Source: Paenibacillus solanacearum
Lineage (GTDB): Bacteria > Bacillota > Bacilli > Paenibacillales > NBRC-103111
Direction of reading: 5' to 3'
Assembly (NCBI RefSeq): GCF_910593845.1
Contig: NZ_CAJVAS010000007.1
Span: 124,001-188,000, forward strand
Length of the DNA stretch: 64,000 bases
This document shows positions 34,760-43,693 of the stretch, in pieces (the stretch's first letter is position 1; every line of letters starts with the position of its first letter). Under the pieces are notes generated by a model. The model ran no database searches. It was given only the letters and a program-made list of their open reading frames with translations, and had not been told where the DNA came from. The translations under genes were made by a program, and so were the position numbers.

Positions 34760-36331
34760 TCATCCCCCGACGCAGCCCGCTGGGTGCAGTGCGCCGATCG
34801 CCACCGGCAGCCGGCCAGTGGCCTCCAGCTGCCCGAGCAGTGCCTTCGCCGCGCTGCGCAGCGCCAGCGGGCGGCTCTCGTACGCTGCGACATACGTCGA
34901 TACGCCGTGAAAGGCGAGCAGATCACACGGACTGCACTGGGCGACGACGATCGGATCTTTGCCGACCGTCATCAGGCCGCGGATCAGCTCCGCCTGCGAC
35001 GCATCGTACTGGGCGGCGTTGTATGTCGCGACAACAACCTGCTGCCCGTACCGAACGCTCCGCACCAGCTCCTGGTGCAGCCGCCCGACCTCCTGCACCG
35101 GCACCAAAAACTCGGTGACCGTGCAGCCGAGCTGACGGAGCGCACGGCCCAGCGTGAACGGCGCCTGCTTCGCTTCGTACGCCTGAAGATGCTCGGCCGT
35201 CTCGACGGAGATGACGTAGATCGAACCGTCGGCGGATACCGGCAGCAGCGCCTTTTCGTCGCGGACCACCGTGATGGACGCTTCGCTGATGCGCCGGGCC
35301 GCTTCCTTGTCCGCCAGGCGGCCGACTTGGGCAAGCGCGGCGAGCGTGGCCGCGCCCGCTTCCGGCTCATCCGCAGCGAGCACGCCGCGCCGCTCCTTCA
35401 GCGCAAGAAGCCGCCGCACCGAGCGGTCGATGCGTTCTTCGCCGATGCGGCCTTGACGCACCGCTTCGACCAGCGACTGAAGCTCGGCGAGACCGCCGGC
35501 CGGCGGTCCTGTCAGCACGATCAAGTCGGCGCCTGCCTCCACCGCTTCCAAGGCGGAAAGCGGCGCGCCGGGTCCGCTGGTCTCGGCGCAATTCGCCGCG
35601 ATGACGACTTCATCGCCGAGCTGTCCGCGCAGACGACCGATCACCGCAGCAGCCGGACCGGCTTCCGGCGAAGGAGCCAGCAGCACGCCCGCTCCGGCTT
35701 CAACCGCCTGCGCATACGATGCGGCAAGCTGCTCCAACGTGTCGGCGGCTCCGGGTCCGCCCGGCTCGAGGCAGCCGGGCAGCAGCCCCGCCGCAGCGAC
35801 GACGCCCGCGTCCTGAAGGCCGCGAAGGAACGGTGCGCCATAATCGCCGACCCGTTCCTCCCCTTGACTACCGACATGCAGGTCGTTCGGGCTGCCGCTT
35901 GGATCGAGCGCCGGAGCCATGCCGAGCTGAATGCCGAGCGCTTTCAGCTCGCGCCCGCTGACCAAGCCGGCCTCATAGGCGGCCGCCTTGTTCCCAGCGG
36001 CGGCGAGCGCCATAACGCCGGGCATCAGCGCCATGCCCTCGGCCAGCCGGGCAAGCGCGCCGCCTCCCAGCTCGGCGGCGATCCATAGCGGCAGCTGTCC
36101 GCAATCCCTCGCTTCGTCCTGCAGCGCCCGGCTCAGCTGCGCCGTCTGTCCCGTATCGCGCACGTTTCGGGCGCGGTACAGCACCCCGCCGATGCCGAAT
36201 TCCCGGATACAGCGGATGATACCGGCATCGTCGTTCGGCTCCATCCCTTCAAATCCGCACAGGATCATCTGGCCTACTTTTTGTTCCAAGGTTAACTTGC
36301 CGATATCCCGAATTGCCGCCAGTCCTTTCAT
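34760..36331 (-). CDS. NagZ-like GH3 protein lacking catalytic residues (probable pseudoenzyme)
   Basis: 523 residues. The overall path is that of GH3 beta-N-acetylglucosaminidases: TLEQKVGQMILCGFEG at the N-terminus, FGIGGVLY, MPGVMALAAAGN, GIQLGMAPALDPS, AGADLIVLTGPP, and a C-terminal GH3_C-like half. However, where active enzymes have the D-Q-E-G-G segment this one has WIAAELGGG; KHFPGHGD with its His/Asp acid-base dyad is replaced by GLLPGCLEPGG; and the nucleophile segment TDDLEM reads AANCAETSG. So binding-site shape may survive but hydrolysis should not. ATG at 36331 with AAAGGA 5 nt upstream. Follows namZ by 30 nt in the same operon. Possible roles: muropeptide binding or a decayed gene. 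No signal peptide. Confidence 0.85.
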   Translation of the reverse strand: MKGLAAIRDIGKLTLEQKVGQMILCGFEGMEPNDDAGIIRCIREFGIGGVLYRARNVRDTGQTAQLSRALQDEARDCGQLPLWIAAELGGGALARLAEGMALMPGVMALAAAGNKAAAYEAGLVSGRELKALGIQLGMAPALDPSGSPNDLHVGSQGEERVGDYGAPFLRGLQDAGVVAAAGLLPGCLEPGGPGAADTLEQLAASYAQAVEAGAGVLLAPSPEAGPAAAVIGRLRGQLGDEVVIAANCAETSGPGAPLSALEAVEAGADLIVLTGPPAGGLAELQSLVEAVRQGRIGEERIDRSVRRLLALKERRGVLAADEPEAGAATLAALAQVGRLADKEAARRISEASITVVRDEKALLPVSADGSIYVISVETAEHLQAYEAKQAPFTLGRALRQLGCTVTEFLVPVQEVGRLHQELVRSVRYGQQVVVATYNAAQYDASQAELIRGLMTVGKDPIVVAQCSPCDLLAFHGVSTYVAAYESRPLALRSAAKALLGQLEATGRLPVAIGALHPAGCVGG

Positions 36332-36361
36332 CGTCGTCCTTTGCTCCTTCCAGCAATCGAA

Positions 36362-37537
36362 TCATGGTTTGCCGTACAGCAGACATGGCTTGGTTAGCGA
36401 TTCCCACGCCTCTTGCTCGCGATCATACGTTTCCAGCAGACCGCGGTAGCCGCCCGTTTGACCCAGCGTTTGCCGCACCCGGGCTCCGCCGGACAACAGA
36501 TCAATGAAATGCGGCCCGTCCTTTCGCGACGGCGGCAGCCATTCGAACATGCCCGGGTACAGCTTCAGGACCGACTCCAGCAGCGCCAGTCCGGTTCGCA
36601 CCGCACGGAAAGATCCCGCATCCGTGACGAACAGCCGGACGCCGCCGCATAAGCGCCCCTGATGCTTCGAGAAGACCGGTGAAAAATAAACCGGACAAGC
36701 GTGCACGCCGGGGCAGCCGTATTCATGAAACAGCGCGGCCAGCCGTTCCCCGTCGATCCAGGGCGCGCCGATCGTCTCGAACGGGCTGGTCGTGCCGCGC
36801 CCTTCCGAAACATTCGTCCCTTCGAACAGACACGTCCCGGCGTATACCCGGACCGTGTCGATCGATGGCATATTGGGCGAAGGCGGCAGCCAATAAAGCC
36901 CGGTCGCCGCATACTCCATCGTCCGGTCCCAGCCCTCCATCGGGATCACCGTCAACCGGCAGCCGATCCGCCGGCTGTCGTTCACATAGCGGGCGTACTC
37001 CCCGATCGTCAGTCCCGTGGCATACGGAATGCCGGCTACGGCGCCGACCATCGATTCGTATCCCGGCTCCAGCCGTCCGCCTTCCGCACGGCAGCCGCCG
37101 AGCGGATTCGGCCGGTCCAGGACGACCAGCCGCTTGCCTGCCTCCGAGCAGGCTTCCATTAAATAGACAAGCGTGGACAAGTACGTATAAAAGCGCATAC
37201 CCGTATCTTGAATATCAAATAATACCGCATCGATGCCGCCGAGCATGGCCGCATCCGGCTTCTTCCGCGTCCCGTACAAGCTGTATACCGGTATGCCGAG
37301 CGCCGGATGCGTTTCGTCCTCGAACCGTTCCCCAGCCTGACGCTCGCCGCGGATACCGTGCTCGCAAGCGAAGATCGCGTTCAGCTGCAGCCAAGGCAAG
37401 GCTGCGCAGCGCGTCAAGGTCGCTTCGAAGCGACCGTTGATTCCCGTCGGATTCGTCAACAACCCGATCCGACTTCCTTCCAGTTCCGGCTTAATGATCT
37501 CAAGCCGGTCCGATCCGACGGCAACCTGCTTTCCCAT
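36362..37537 (-). CDS. namZ: Exo-beta-N-acetylmuramidase NamZ (DUF1343, GH171)
   Basis: 391 residues. DUF1343 signature segments: RIGLLTNPTGI, AIFACEHGIRGERQAG, DAVLFDIQDTGMRFYTYLST, LDRPNPLGG and NVSEGRGTTSPFE. In Bacillus subtilis NamZ releases MurNAc from the non-reducing ends of wall fragments. No signal peptide is visible here, so it would act on imported fragments or be exported otherwise. AAAGGGG lies 7 nt before the ATG at 37537. Gene order murR, namZ, nagZ on this strand and murK, murQ on the other makes a MurNAc salvage locus. Confidence 0.9.
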   Translation of the reverse strand: MGKQVAVGSDRLEIIKPELEGSRIGLLTNPTGINGRFEATLTRCAALPWLQLNAIFACEHGIRGERQAGERFEDETHPALGIPVYSLYGTRKKPDAAMLGGIDAVLFDIQDTGMRFYTYLSTLVYLMEACSEAGKRLVVLDRPNPLGGCRAEGGRLEPGYESMVGAVAGIPYATGLTIGEYARYVNDSRRIGCRLTVIPMEGWDRTMEYAATGLYWLPPSPNMPSIDTVRVYAGTCLFEGTNVSEGRGTTSPFETIGAPWIDGERLAALFHEYGCPGVHACPVYFSPVFSKHQGRLCGGVRLFVTDAGSFRAVRTGLALLESVLKLYPGMFEWLPPSRKDGPHFIDLLSGGARVRQTLGQTGGYRGLLETYDREQEAWESLTKPCLLYGKP

Positions 37538-38003
37538 GAGCTTTCCCCTTTCATTCAAGAAAAAATCGTATTCCGGCTCCTTTTTTAGAGCCGCAACCCG
37601 TTTTCACTCTTGCGTGATGACCGGGTGCACCGGCCTTTCCGTTTCCTTTGCAGCTTCCCCTCCGTCCGCCTGCATCGATGGATGTGCGCATCCCGGCAGC
37701 GTCAAGCGCCATTGTCATCCGCAATCCGACATCTGCAAGCGTTGTCATTATAACCCAGCCGGCGGTGTTCCGCCAGACAAAGAAAAGTACAATCAGGAAC
37801 CCCGCAGCCCGTCTTCCCGCCAGAGCATCGGCTTCGTCCGTCAAGACTGCGATGCAACCGCGGCAAGTCGGTTGCGCCGGTAGGCTTCCCGCTTGTACTT
37901 TTGTTTTTCTTGCTGTCCTATGCTGTTGTTGCATTGCGCCGATGCGCATGCCAATACCCGCCGGCGGCCATCCGATGATCTTCGGGCAGGCGCAAACCGT
38001 CGG
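37538..38003. other. Gap between murR and namZ without a convincing gene
   Basis: 466 bp. A minus-strand TATAAT at 37747-37752 could be a separate namZ promoter, and a small GGCGG/CCGCC hairpin lies at about 37765-37780. Open frames of 130-150 codons exist on both strands but have no ribosome binding site or recognisable family. Confidence 0.45.
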
Positions 38004-38855
38004 TTACAATTTGGCCAAATCGCGAATAACCGCTCGGCTTTTGTCCAAATATTGAACGGCCTGCTCGTAGCTGCGGCTCGCAACGCCCAAATATAAGATG
38101 TCGATGACGTTCAGCTGCGTAATTCTCGAGCCCATCGCGCCGCTTCGGATTTCGTTCTCGGTGGAGGAAATGCATAAGGGGATATGCGAGTAGGCATGCA
38201 AGGCAGTCGTTCCGTACTTCGTGATGGAAATGGTCGTTGCTCCCTGCTCCTGTGCTGCCTTCATGGTGGCAATCACTTCCTTGGTTTGGCCGGAATACGA
38301 TATGCCAACGGCCACGTCGCGCGGCGTCATGGTAACGGCGGCGACAAGCTGAACGTGAGGGTCTGCAAAGGAAAGACAGGTTTTATTGATCCGCAAAAAT
38401 TTATGCTGCGCGTCGAGCGCAATGAGGTTGGAAGCGCCCATCCCGAAGAAAAAGATGCGTTCGGCCTTCTCCAGCGCGTCGATCGCCTTGCCCACCATTA
38501 CTTGATCCAAAATTTTAACCGTATCCCGGATCGACTGCACGTTGTTCGCGGATACGTTCTGAATAATCGTTTCAATCGAATCATGAGGGCGGATTTCCTG
38601 GTATCCTACGCTGTCGGATGCGGTCTCCTGCAAATCGCCGGCGATCTTCAGCTTCAAATCCGGGAACCCTTTCAATCCCAGCGATTTGCACAGCCGGACG
38701 ATCGCGGCCTGGCTGGCACCGCTGGACTCGGCCAGCTGCGCGACGGACCATTCGATCACCTGCTTCGGATCGTTCAGGATGCACTCCGCTACTTTGCGCT
38801 CCGACGGGTTCAGCCGGTCCAGCGCTTCTCTTAATCTCACAAGCCCGCCATTCAT
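38004..38855 (-). CDS. murR: MurR/RpiR-family regulator
   Basis: 283 residues. N-terminal HTH of the RpiR type (LNPSERKVAECILNDPKQVI, SSGASQAAIVRLCKSLGLKG) and a C-terminal SIS sugar-phosphate-binding domain (RIFFFGMGASNLIALD, DVAVGISYSGQTKEVIATM). In known systems it represses the muramate genes and responds to MurNAc-6-phosphate, the product of the kinase encoded divergently. The start at 38855 (ATG) is conserved in character; the ribosome binding site is GGTGA. A cre box and an inverted repeat lie upstream. Assignment to MurNAc rests on the neighbouring genes. Confidence 0.88.
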   Translation of the reverse strand: MNGGLVRLREALDRLNPSERKVAECILNDPKQVIEWSVAQLAESSGASQAAIVRLCKSLGLKGFPDLKLKIAGDLQETASDSVGYQEIRPHDSIETIIQNVSANNVQSIRDTVKILDQVMVGKAIDALEKAERIFFFGMGASNLIALDAQHKFLRINKTCLSFADPHVQLVAAVTMTPRDVAVGISYSGQTKEVIATMKAAQEQGATTISITKYGTTALHAYSHIPLCISSTENEIRSGAMGSRITQLNVIDILYLGVASRSYEQAVQYLDKSRAVIRDLAKL

Positions 38856-38904
38856 ATCGGTTCACCTGCTCTCGTGAATGAATCATGCAGCTACATATAA
38901 TAAA

Positions 38905-38918
38905 TGTGATCGCTTTCA
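38905..38918. promoter_or_regulatory. Catabolite-responsive element (cre) in the murR-murK region
   Basis: TGAAAGCGATCACA on the minus strand matches the Bacillus cre consensus TGWAANCGNTNWCA at every defined position. It lies 50 nt upstream of murR, so CcpA control of muramate salvage is expected. Confidence 0.75.
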
Positions 38919-38941
38919 GTCAATCATTATTATACGAACAA

Positions 38942-38956
38942 TGAAACATTATTTCA
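38942..38956. promoter_or_regulatory. Candidate MurR operator
   Basis: TGAAACATTATTTCA: inverted TGAAA/TTTCA around CATTA, in the AT-rich 190-bp region between the divergent murR and murK starts. Assigned only by position and symmetry. Confidence 0.4.
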
Positions 38957-39045
38957 ATATCATTTTTTGTACATAAAATTTAATTTTACTTCATAAAATT
39001 TTTTAGATATACTTAAGTTACATCGTTTGTTAAATAGGTGAGAAT

Positions 39046-39984
39046 ATGAAACTATACTTAGGAATCGACGGCGGCGGCACCAAGACAGAGGCAGTGCTGC
39101 TCGACGCTGAAGAACGGGAGCTGGCCTGTATTACCGGAGGCTCCACCAACCCGCATGCAGTCGGGTATGACACGGCCATCGCCGAACTGAAGGCGATCCT
39201 TGACCGCTCCATAGCGCAAGCGCAGGCGCAATCGTCCTCCGCTCCTCCCCGCTTCCGCATAGCCCTGGGAATGGCCGGCGTCAGCACGGACGAGGAGCGC
39301 AGCCTGATTACCGAGACCGTGACCGCTTATTTGTCCGAGAAACGGATAGAAGGCGAAGCGTTCGTCACCAACGACGCCGAGATCGCATTGACAGCGACCC
39401 TTGGCCGTGAGCACGGCGTGCTCGCCATCGCGGGAACCGGTTCCATCGTCTTCGGCTGTACGCCGGAGGGAGAGCGGTACCGTACCGGGGGCTGGGGACA
39501 TTTGCTCGGCGATGAAGGCAGCGGCTACCGGATCGGGCTCGATACGCTGCAGGCGGTCATGCGCAGCTATGACGGCGTCTATCCGCCGACGGCCATGACC
39601 CGTCTTATTACGGAAGCGCATGGATATCATACCATAACCGAGCTGAAAGGTTATATTTATCAGCCCGGGATCAAGAAGCAGGACATCGCCCATTTCGCCC
39701 GTTATGCGATTGAAGCTTCCGCATCCGGCGACGAAGTAGCCTGTCAGGTCGTCGAACGCAACGCGCTCGAGCTGGCCGGACACGCCATTACGCTGATCAA
39801 CAAGCACGCATCGTTTCATTGCGCGGATGTGGTGCTTAGCGGCTCCATTTTCAAACATAGCGCCTTATTCAACGAATCGTTCCGCCAGCAAGTTTCCGCC
39901 GCTTTCCCGCAGCTCCGTATGCACGACGCGCTGCATACGCCGGCTTACGGCGCGGCTCTGCTCGCCGCCAGACGAACGCCATAA
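39046..39984 (+). CDS. murK: BadF/BadG/BcrA/BcrD-family amino-sugar kinase (MurK-like)
   Basis: 312 residues. ASKHA ATPase fold: phosphate-1 motif GIDGGGTKTEAVLLD, LAIAGTGSI phosphate-2, GGWGHLLGDEGSGYRIG and a final VVLSGSIF adenosine motif. Members include MurK, which phosphorylates MurNAc (and GlcNAc) at C6. Placement beside murQ, and the lack of a PTS transporter here, favour MurNAc as substrate; an N-acetylglucosamine kinase cannot be excluded. The ATG at 39046 follows AGGTGAG. The murQ gene follows after 35 nt. Confidence 0.87.
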   Translation: MKLYLGIDGGGTKTEAVLLDAEERELACITGGSTNPHAVGYDTAIAELKAILDRSIAQAQAQSSSAPPRFRIALGMAGVSTDEERSLITETVTAYLSEKRIEGEAFVTNDAEIALTATLGREHGVLAIAGTGSIVFGCTPEGERYRTGGWGHLLGDEGSGYRIGLDTLQAVMRSYDGVYPPTAMTRLITEAHGYHTITELKGYIYQPGIKKQDIAHFARYAIEASASGDEVACQVVERNALELAGHAITLINKHASFHCADVVLSGSIFKHSALFNESFRQQVSAAFPQLRMHDALHTPAYGAALLAARRTP

Positions 39985-40019
39985 TACATTTATGATCAAT
40001 CATAAGAAGGAGTTTGAGC

Positions 40020-40931
40020 ATGAACTTACAGCAATTAAGCCAGTTGACCACCGAACAGGTAAATGAGCGCACCCGTCAGGTCGATCAATTATCCACAGAA
40101 CAAATATTGACGCTCATTAACGATGAAGACCGACAAATCCCCGATGTCATCCGCGGCCTGATACCGAACATTACGATAGCCGTCGATTATATCGTTGAAG
40201 CGTTCCAGCGCGGCGGCCGGCTGTTCTATGTCGGCGCAGGCACGAGCGGACGCATCGGCATCCTCGACGCCTCTGAATGTCCGCCGACCTACGGCACCCC
40301 GCCTTCGATGGTGCAAGGGCTTATCGCCGGCGGATTCAAGGCCGTCAAGGACCCGGTTGAAGGCGCGGAAGACAACGAGGAGCTCGGCGCTTCCGACATG
40401 GATGTGAATCATATCGGGCCGAATGACGTCGTCGTCGGCATCGCCGCCAGCGGCCGTACGCCGTACGTGCTCGGAGCGATGAAGCGCGCCAAGGCGCTTG
40501 GCGCCAAAGTCGTCGGCGTCTGCAACAATCTCGGCACGCCGATGGTCGGCCTGGCCGATGTGCTGCTCGAAGCCGTCGTCGGACCGGAGGTCGTGCTCGG
40601 CTCGACACGGATGAAAGCCGGAACGTCGCAGAAGCTTATTCTGAACATGCTTACGACCACTTCCATGATCCGCATGGGCAAAGTGTACGGCAATCTGATG
40701 GTCGACTTATCGCCGTCGAACGTCAAGCTCGTCCACCGCGCCAAGCGCATCATCCGGCTGGCCACCGGTGCGGCCGACGAGGCGATTGAACGCGCCTATG
40801 CCGAGTCGAACGGCCAGGTGAAAACCGCCATCGTCATGCTGCTCGGCAATGCCGGATTCGAAGCGGCGCAGCAGGCGCTGGACGAAACCGGCGGCTTCGT
40901 CAGCAAGGCGCTGGAGAAGCTGAAACCGTAA
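40020..40931 (+). CDS. murQ: N-acetylmuramic acid 6-phosphate etherase
   Basis: 303 residues. SIS-domain lyase cleaving the D-lactyl ether of MurNAc-6-phosphate to GlcNAc-6-phosphate. Diagnostic GAGTSGRIGILDASECPPT at residues 72-90, GAEDNEELG and STRMKAGTSQKLILN are intact. AAGGAG lies 7 nt before the ATG at 40020. Second gene of murK-murQ; a strong terminator follows. Confidence 0.98.
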   Translation: MNLQQLSQLTTEQVNERTRQVDQLSTEQILTLINDEDRQIPDVIRGLIPNITIAVDYIVEAFQRGGRLFYVGAGTSGRIGILDASECPPTYGTPPSMVQGLIAGGFKAVKDPVEGAEDNEELGASDMDVNHIGPNDVVVGIAASGRTPYVLGAMKRAKALGAKVVGVCNNLGTPMVGLADVLLEAVVGPEVVLGSTRMKAGTSQKLILNMLTTTSMIRMGKVYGNLMVDLSPSNVKLVHRAKRIIRLATGAADEAIERAYAESNGQVKTAIVMLLGNAGFEAAQQALDETGGFVSKALEKLKP

Positions 40932-40960
40932 CTCGAACCTTCCTGAATAATACGCTTGAT

Positions 40961-41006
40961 CATGCCGTACCGCGTTCTCCTGAACCCGGTACGGCATGTT
41001 TTTTTT
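40961..41006 (+). terminator. Rho-independent terminator after murQ
   Basis: Perfect 12-bp arms CATGCCGTACCG / CGGTACGGCATG with a 14-nt loop, followed by eight T; 30 nt after the murQ stop. Confidence 0.92.
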
Positions 41007-41180
41007 GGCGTCAAGCCCCGCATCCCCTGCTCCCTTCCGCCAGCCCACACTACCCGATATGACAAAGCAGCGTGATTTGCCGTCAATTTAAATTCAATTT
41101 ACATTGGCGTCGTATGCTGTTCCCAGACAAAAAAGCACCGCGCGGCAAGCCTACGCTGCGCGACCGCATAAGGAGAGTGT

Positions 41181-43004
41181 TTGGACGTGAAACCGAATCA
41201 AAACCAACCGTCCCGTCCGGGAGGTACGATGTTTCTCAAATTAATCCGCGAAACGAAGCCGCCGTTTGCGCTGCTTGCGATTGCGCTGCTCATGAGCGTA
41301 GCAACGACGGTCGCGGGGCTCGCTGTTCCGCTGCTGACCAAAGGGCTGGTCGATCAAGGCTCCATCTCTTCGCTGACGTCGATGCAAATCGCCGGCATGG
41401 TTGCCGTCTTCCTCGTTCAAGCGATAACCGGCGCGTTCTCCGTGTACACGCTGAACCATATCGGGCAGCGCGTCGTCGCTTCCTTGAGAGAGCGGCTGTG
41501 GCGGAAGCTGCTCGCTCTTCCGGTCGCTTACTACGACGAGCATGCTTCCGGCGAAGCGGTCAGCCGGATGACGAACGATACGGCCGTCGTCAAGGGCCTC
41601 ATTACCGAGCATTTGTCCGGGTTTGTGACCGGCATCATTTCGATCGTCGGCTCGATCGGCATTTTGCTCTACCTCGATTGGAAAATGACGCTGATGCTGC
41701 TGCTGACGATTCCGCTCGCCGTCGCGATCTTTTTGCCGCTCGGCCGTCAAATGCACCGCATCTCCAAAAACGTGCAGAACGAAACAGCCGGACTGACGGC
41801 AGTGCTCAGCCGCGTGCTGTCGGAAATTCGTCTTGTCAAAGCATCGAACGCCGAGTCCCGCGAATACGAGGCAGGGAACGCAGGCATCCGCTCCCTCTTC
41901 CGCTTCGGACTCAAGGAAGCGCGCGTGCAGGCACTGATCATGCCGATCATCGGCCTCATCCTGATGCTGCTGCTCGTCCTCGTCATCGGATATGGCGGAT
42001 GGCGGGTATCGACTGGCTCGCTCACTGCTGGCGCGCTTACGGCGTTTTTATTATACTTGTTTCAGATTGTGATGCCCGTCGGACAATTAACGCAGTTTTT
42101 CACCCAATGGCAGAAGGCGCTAGGCGCTACGGAAATGATTATGACGGCGCTGCAGGAGGAAGAAGAGCATCCGGGCTCAGGCGCCGAAATTCGTCAGCTG
42201 CATCAAACGATAGCGATCGAAGGCTTAAGCTTCGGCTACAAACCGGACGAACCGGTACTGAAGGACATCAGCTTCGCGATGGAGCCGGGTAAGGTCACGG
42301 CCATCGTCGGGCCGAGCGGCAGCGGTAAGACGACCCTGTTCTCGCTGATCGAGCGGTTCTACGAGCCGCAGCGCGGCGCGATCCGCCTCGGCTCTACGCC
42401 GATCGGCGAGTTCTCCCTGAGGGACTGGCGCAGCCGCATCGGCTATGTCTCGCAAGAGAGCCCGCTCATCGCCGGCACGGTACGCGATAATTTATGCTAC
42501 GGTCTGAACCGCACCGTCAGCGAGGAGGAGCTGGACCGTGCGGCGCGGATGGCGTACGCCGATCATTTCATTCGCGAGCTGCCGCAAGGATACGATACCG
42601 AGGTCGGGGAACGCGGCATGAAGCTTTCCGGCGGACAACGCCAGCGGCTGTCGATCGCCAGAGCGATCCTGCGCAACCCGCAATGGCTTATGCTGGATGA
42701 GGCAACGTCCAGCCTGGACAGCAAGTCGGAAATCGTCGTGCAGCAGGCGCTCGATAACTTGATGAAGGGCCGGACGACGCTGGTCATCGCCCATCGGCTC
42801 GCGACGGTCGTCCATGCCGATCAAATTGTGTTTATCGACAAAGGAACCGTCACCGGCATCGGAACGCATGAGGAGCTGTACCGCTCGCATGCGATGTACC
42901 GGGAATTCGCCGACCATCAATTAAAAATCCGGGAAGCTTCCGCCCTGCTGCCGGACGCTTCGCCGCAACCGGACCGGGAAACGCAGCTGATCGAGCAAGG
43001 ATGA
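41181..43004 (+). CDS. ABC exporter, half-transporter with fused membrane and ATPase domains (BmrA/LmrA type)
   Basis: 607 residues. Six TM helices in the first 330 residues, then an ATPase domain: Walker A GPSGSGKTT, Q-loop VSQESPL, signature LSGGQRQRLSIA, Walker B WLMLDEATSSLDS and the switch histidine in VIAHRL. Such half-transporters work as homodimers exporting drugs, lipids or peptides. Start TTG at 41181 with AAGGAG 5 nt upstream; GTG at 41187 is an alternative. It is followed after 14 nt by a response regulator and histidine kinase, so exporter and sensor form one operon, a layout common for antimicrobial-responsive pumps (inference). Confidence 0.94.
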   Translation: MDVKPNQNQPSRPGGTMFLKLIRETKPPFALLAIALLMSVATTVAGLAVPLLTKGLVDQGSISSLTSMQIAGMVAVFLVQAITGAFSVYTLNHIGQRVVASLRERLWRKLLALPVAYYDEHASGEAVSRMTNDTAVVKGLITEHLSGFVTGIISIVGSIGILLYLDWKMTLMLLLTIPLAVAIFLPLGRQMHRISKNVQNETAGLTAVLSRVLSEIRLVKASNAESREYEAGNAGIRSLFRFGLKEARVQALIMPIIGLILMLLLVLVIGYGGWRVSTGSLTAGALTAFLLYLFQIVMPVGQLTQFFTQWQKALGATEMIMTALQEEEEHPGSGAEIRQLHQTIAIEGLSFGYKPDEPVLKDISFAMEPGKVTAIVGPSGSGKTTLFSLIERFYEPQRGAIRLGSTPIGEFSLRDWRSRIGYVSQESPLIAGTVRDNLCYGLNRTVSEEELDRAARMAYADHFIRELPQGYDTEVGERGMKLSGGQRQRLSIARAILRNPQWLMLDEATSSLDSKSEIVVQQALDNLMKGRTTLVIAHRLATVVHADQIVFIDKGTVTGIGTHEELYRSHAMYREFADHQLKIREASALLPDASPQPDRETQLIEQG

Positions 43005-43018
43005 AAGGAGGAATCACT

Positions 43019-43693
43019 ATGACAACCATTTTGATTACAGACGACGATCCGCATATTCGCGAGCTGGTGTGCCATTTTTTGACCCGCGAAGGCTATCAAG
43101 TGCTTGAGGCCGCCGATGGCGCAGAAGCGCTGAAGCGGCTCGACAGCGAGAAGGCGGACTTGGCGGTGATCGACGTCATGATGCCGAACATGGACGGGTG
43201 GCAGCTGTGCCGTGAGCTGCGGGAGCATTACGATGTGCCCGTGCTGATGCTGACGGCCAAGAGCGAAACGCGGGATAAGGTCAAAGGCTTCGATCTGGGC
43301 GCTGAAGATTATCTCGTCAAGCCGTTCGATCCGCTCGAGTTGATCGTCCGGGTCCGCGCACTGCTCAAGCGTTACCGGATCGCGGCTTCCCAGACCGTGC
43401 AGGCCGGCGGCTTGATGATGAACCGCGCCACCTTCGAGCTGAGCGCAGACGGCAAGAGCGTGACGCTGCCGCTGAAGGAGTTCGAGCTGTTGTTCCGCCT
43501 CGCGAGCTGCCCGGGCGTGACCTGCGCAAGGGACACGCTGCTGGAGCAGGTGTGGGGATTCGATTACGAAGGCAATGAGCGGACGCTTGACGTCCATATT
43601 AACCGACTCAGGGAAAAATTTCCCGAGGAACAGCATTCGTTCCGCGTGAAGACGATTCGCGGCCTCGGATACCGGCTGGAAGTGAAAGCATGA
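43019..43693 (+). CDS. OmpR-family response regulator (exporter operon)
   Basis: 224 residues. Receiver domain with phospho-acceptor D52 in VIDVMMPNMDG and K in LVKPFDPLELIV; winged-helix effector with LPLKEFELLFRLASCPGVTC and LDVHINRLREKF. AAAGGAGG lies 7 nt before the ATG at 43019. Overlaps the kinase gene by ATGA (43690-43693). Likely regulates its own operon. Confidence 0.95.
   Translation: MTTILITDDDPHIRELVCHFLTREGYQVLEAADGAEALKRLDSEKADLAVIDVMMPNMDGWQLCRELREHYDVPVLMLTAKSETRDKVKGFDLGAEDYLVKPFDPLELIVRVRALLKRYRIAASQTVQAGGLMMNRATFELSADGKSVTLPLKEFELLFRLASCPGVTCARDTLLEQVWGFDYEGNERTLDVHINRLREKFPEEQHSFRVKTIRGLGYRLEVKA

Noticed and set aside
34784-36088. Plus-strand open frame of 434 codons opposite the NagZ-like gene
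   Set aside because: Antisense artefact caused by high GC; no ribosome binding site or recognisable domain.
37551-38055. Frames of 130-150 codons on both strands between murR and namZ
   Set aside because: No ribosome binding sites, low-complexity sequences and no known family; kept only as an uncharacterised gap.
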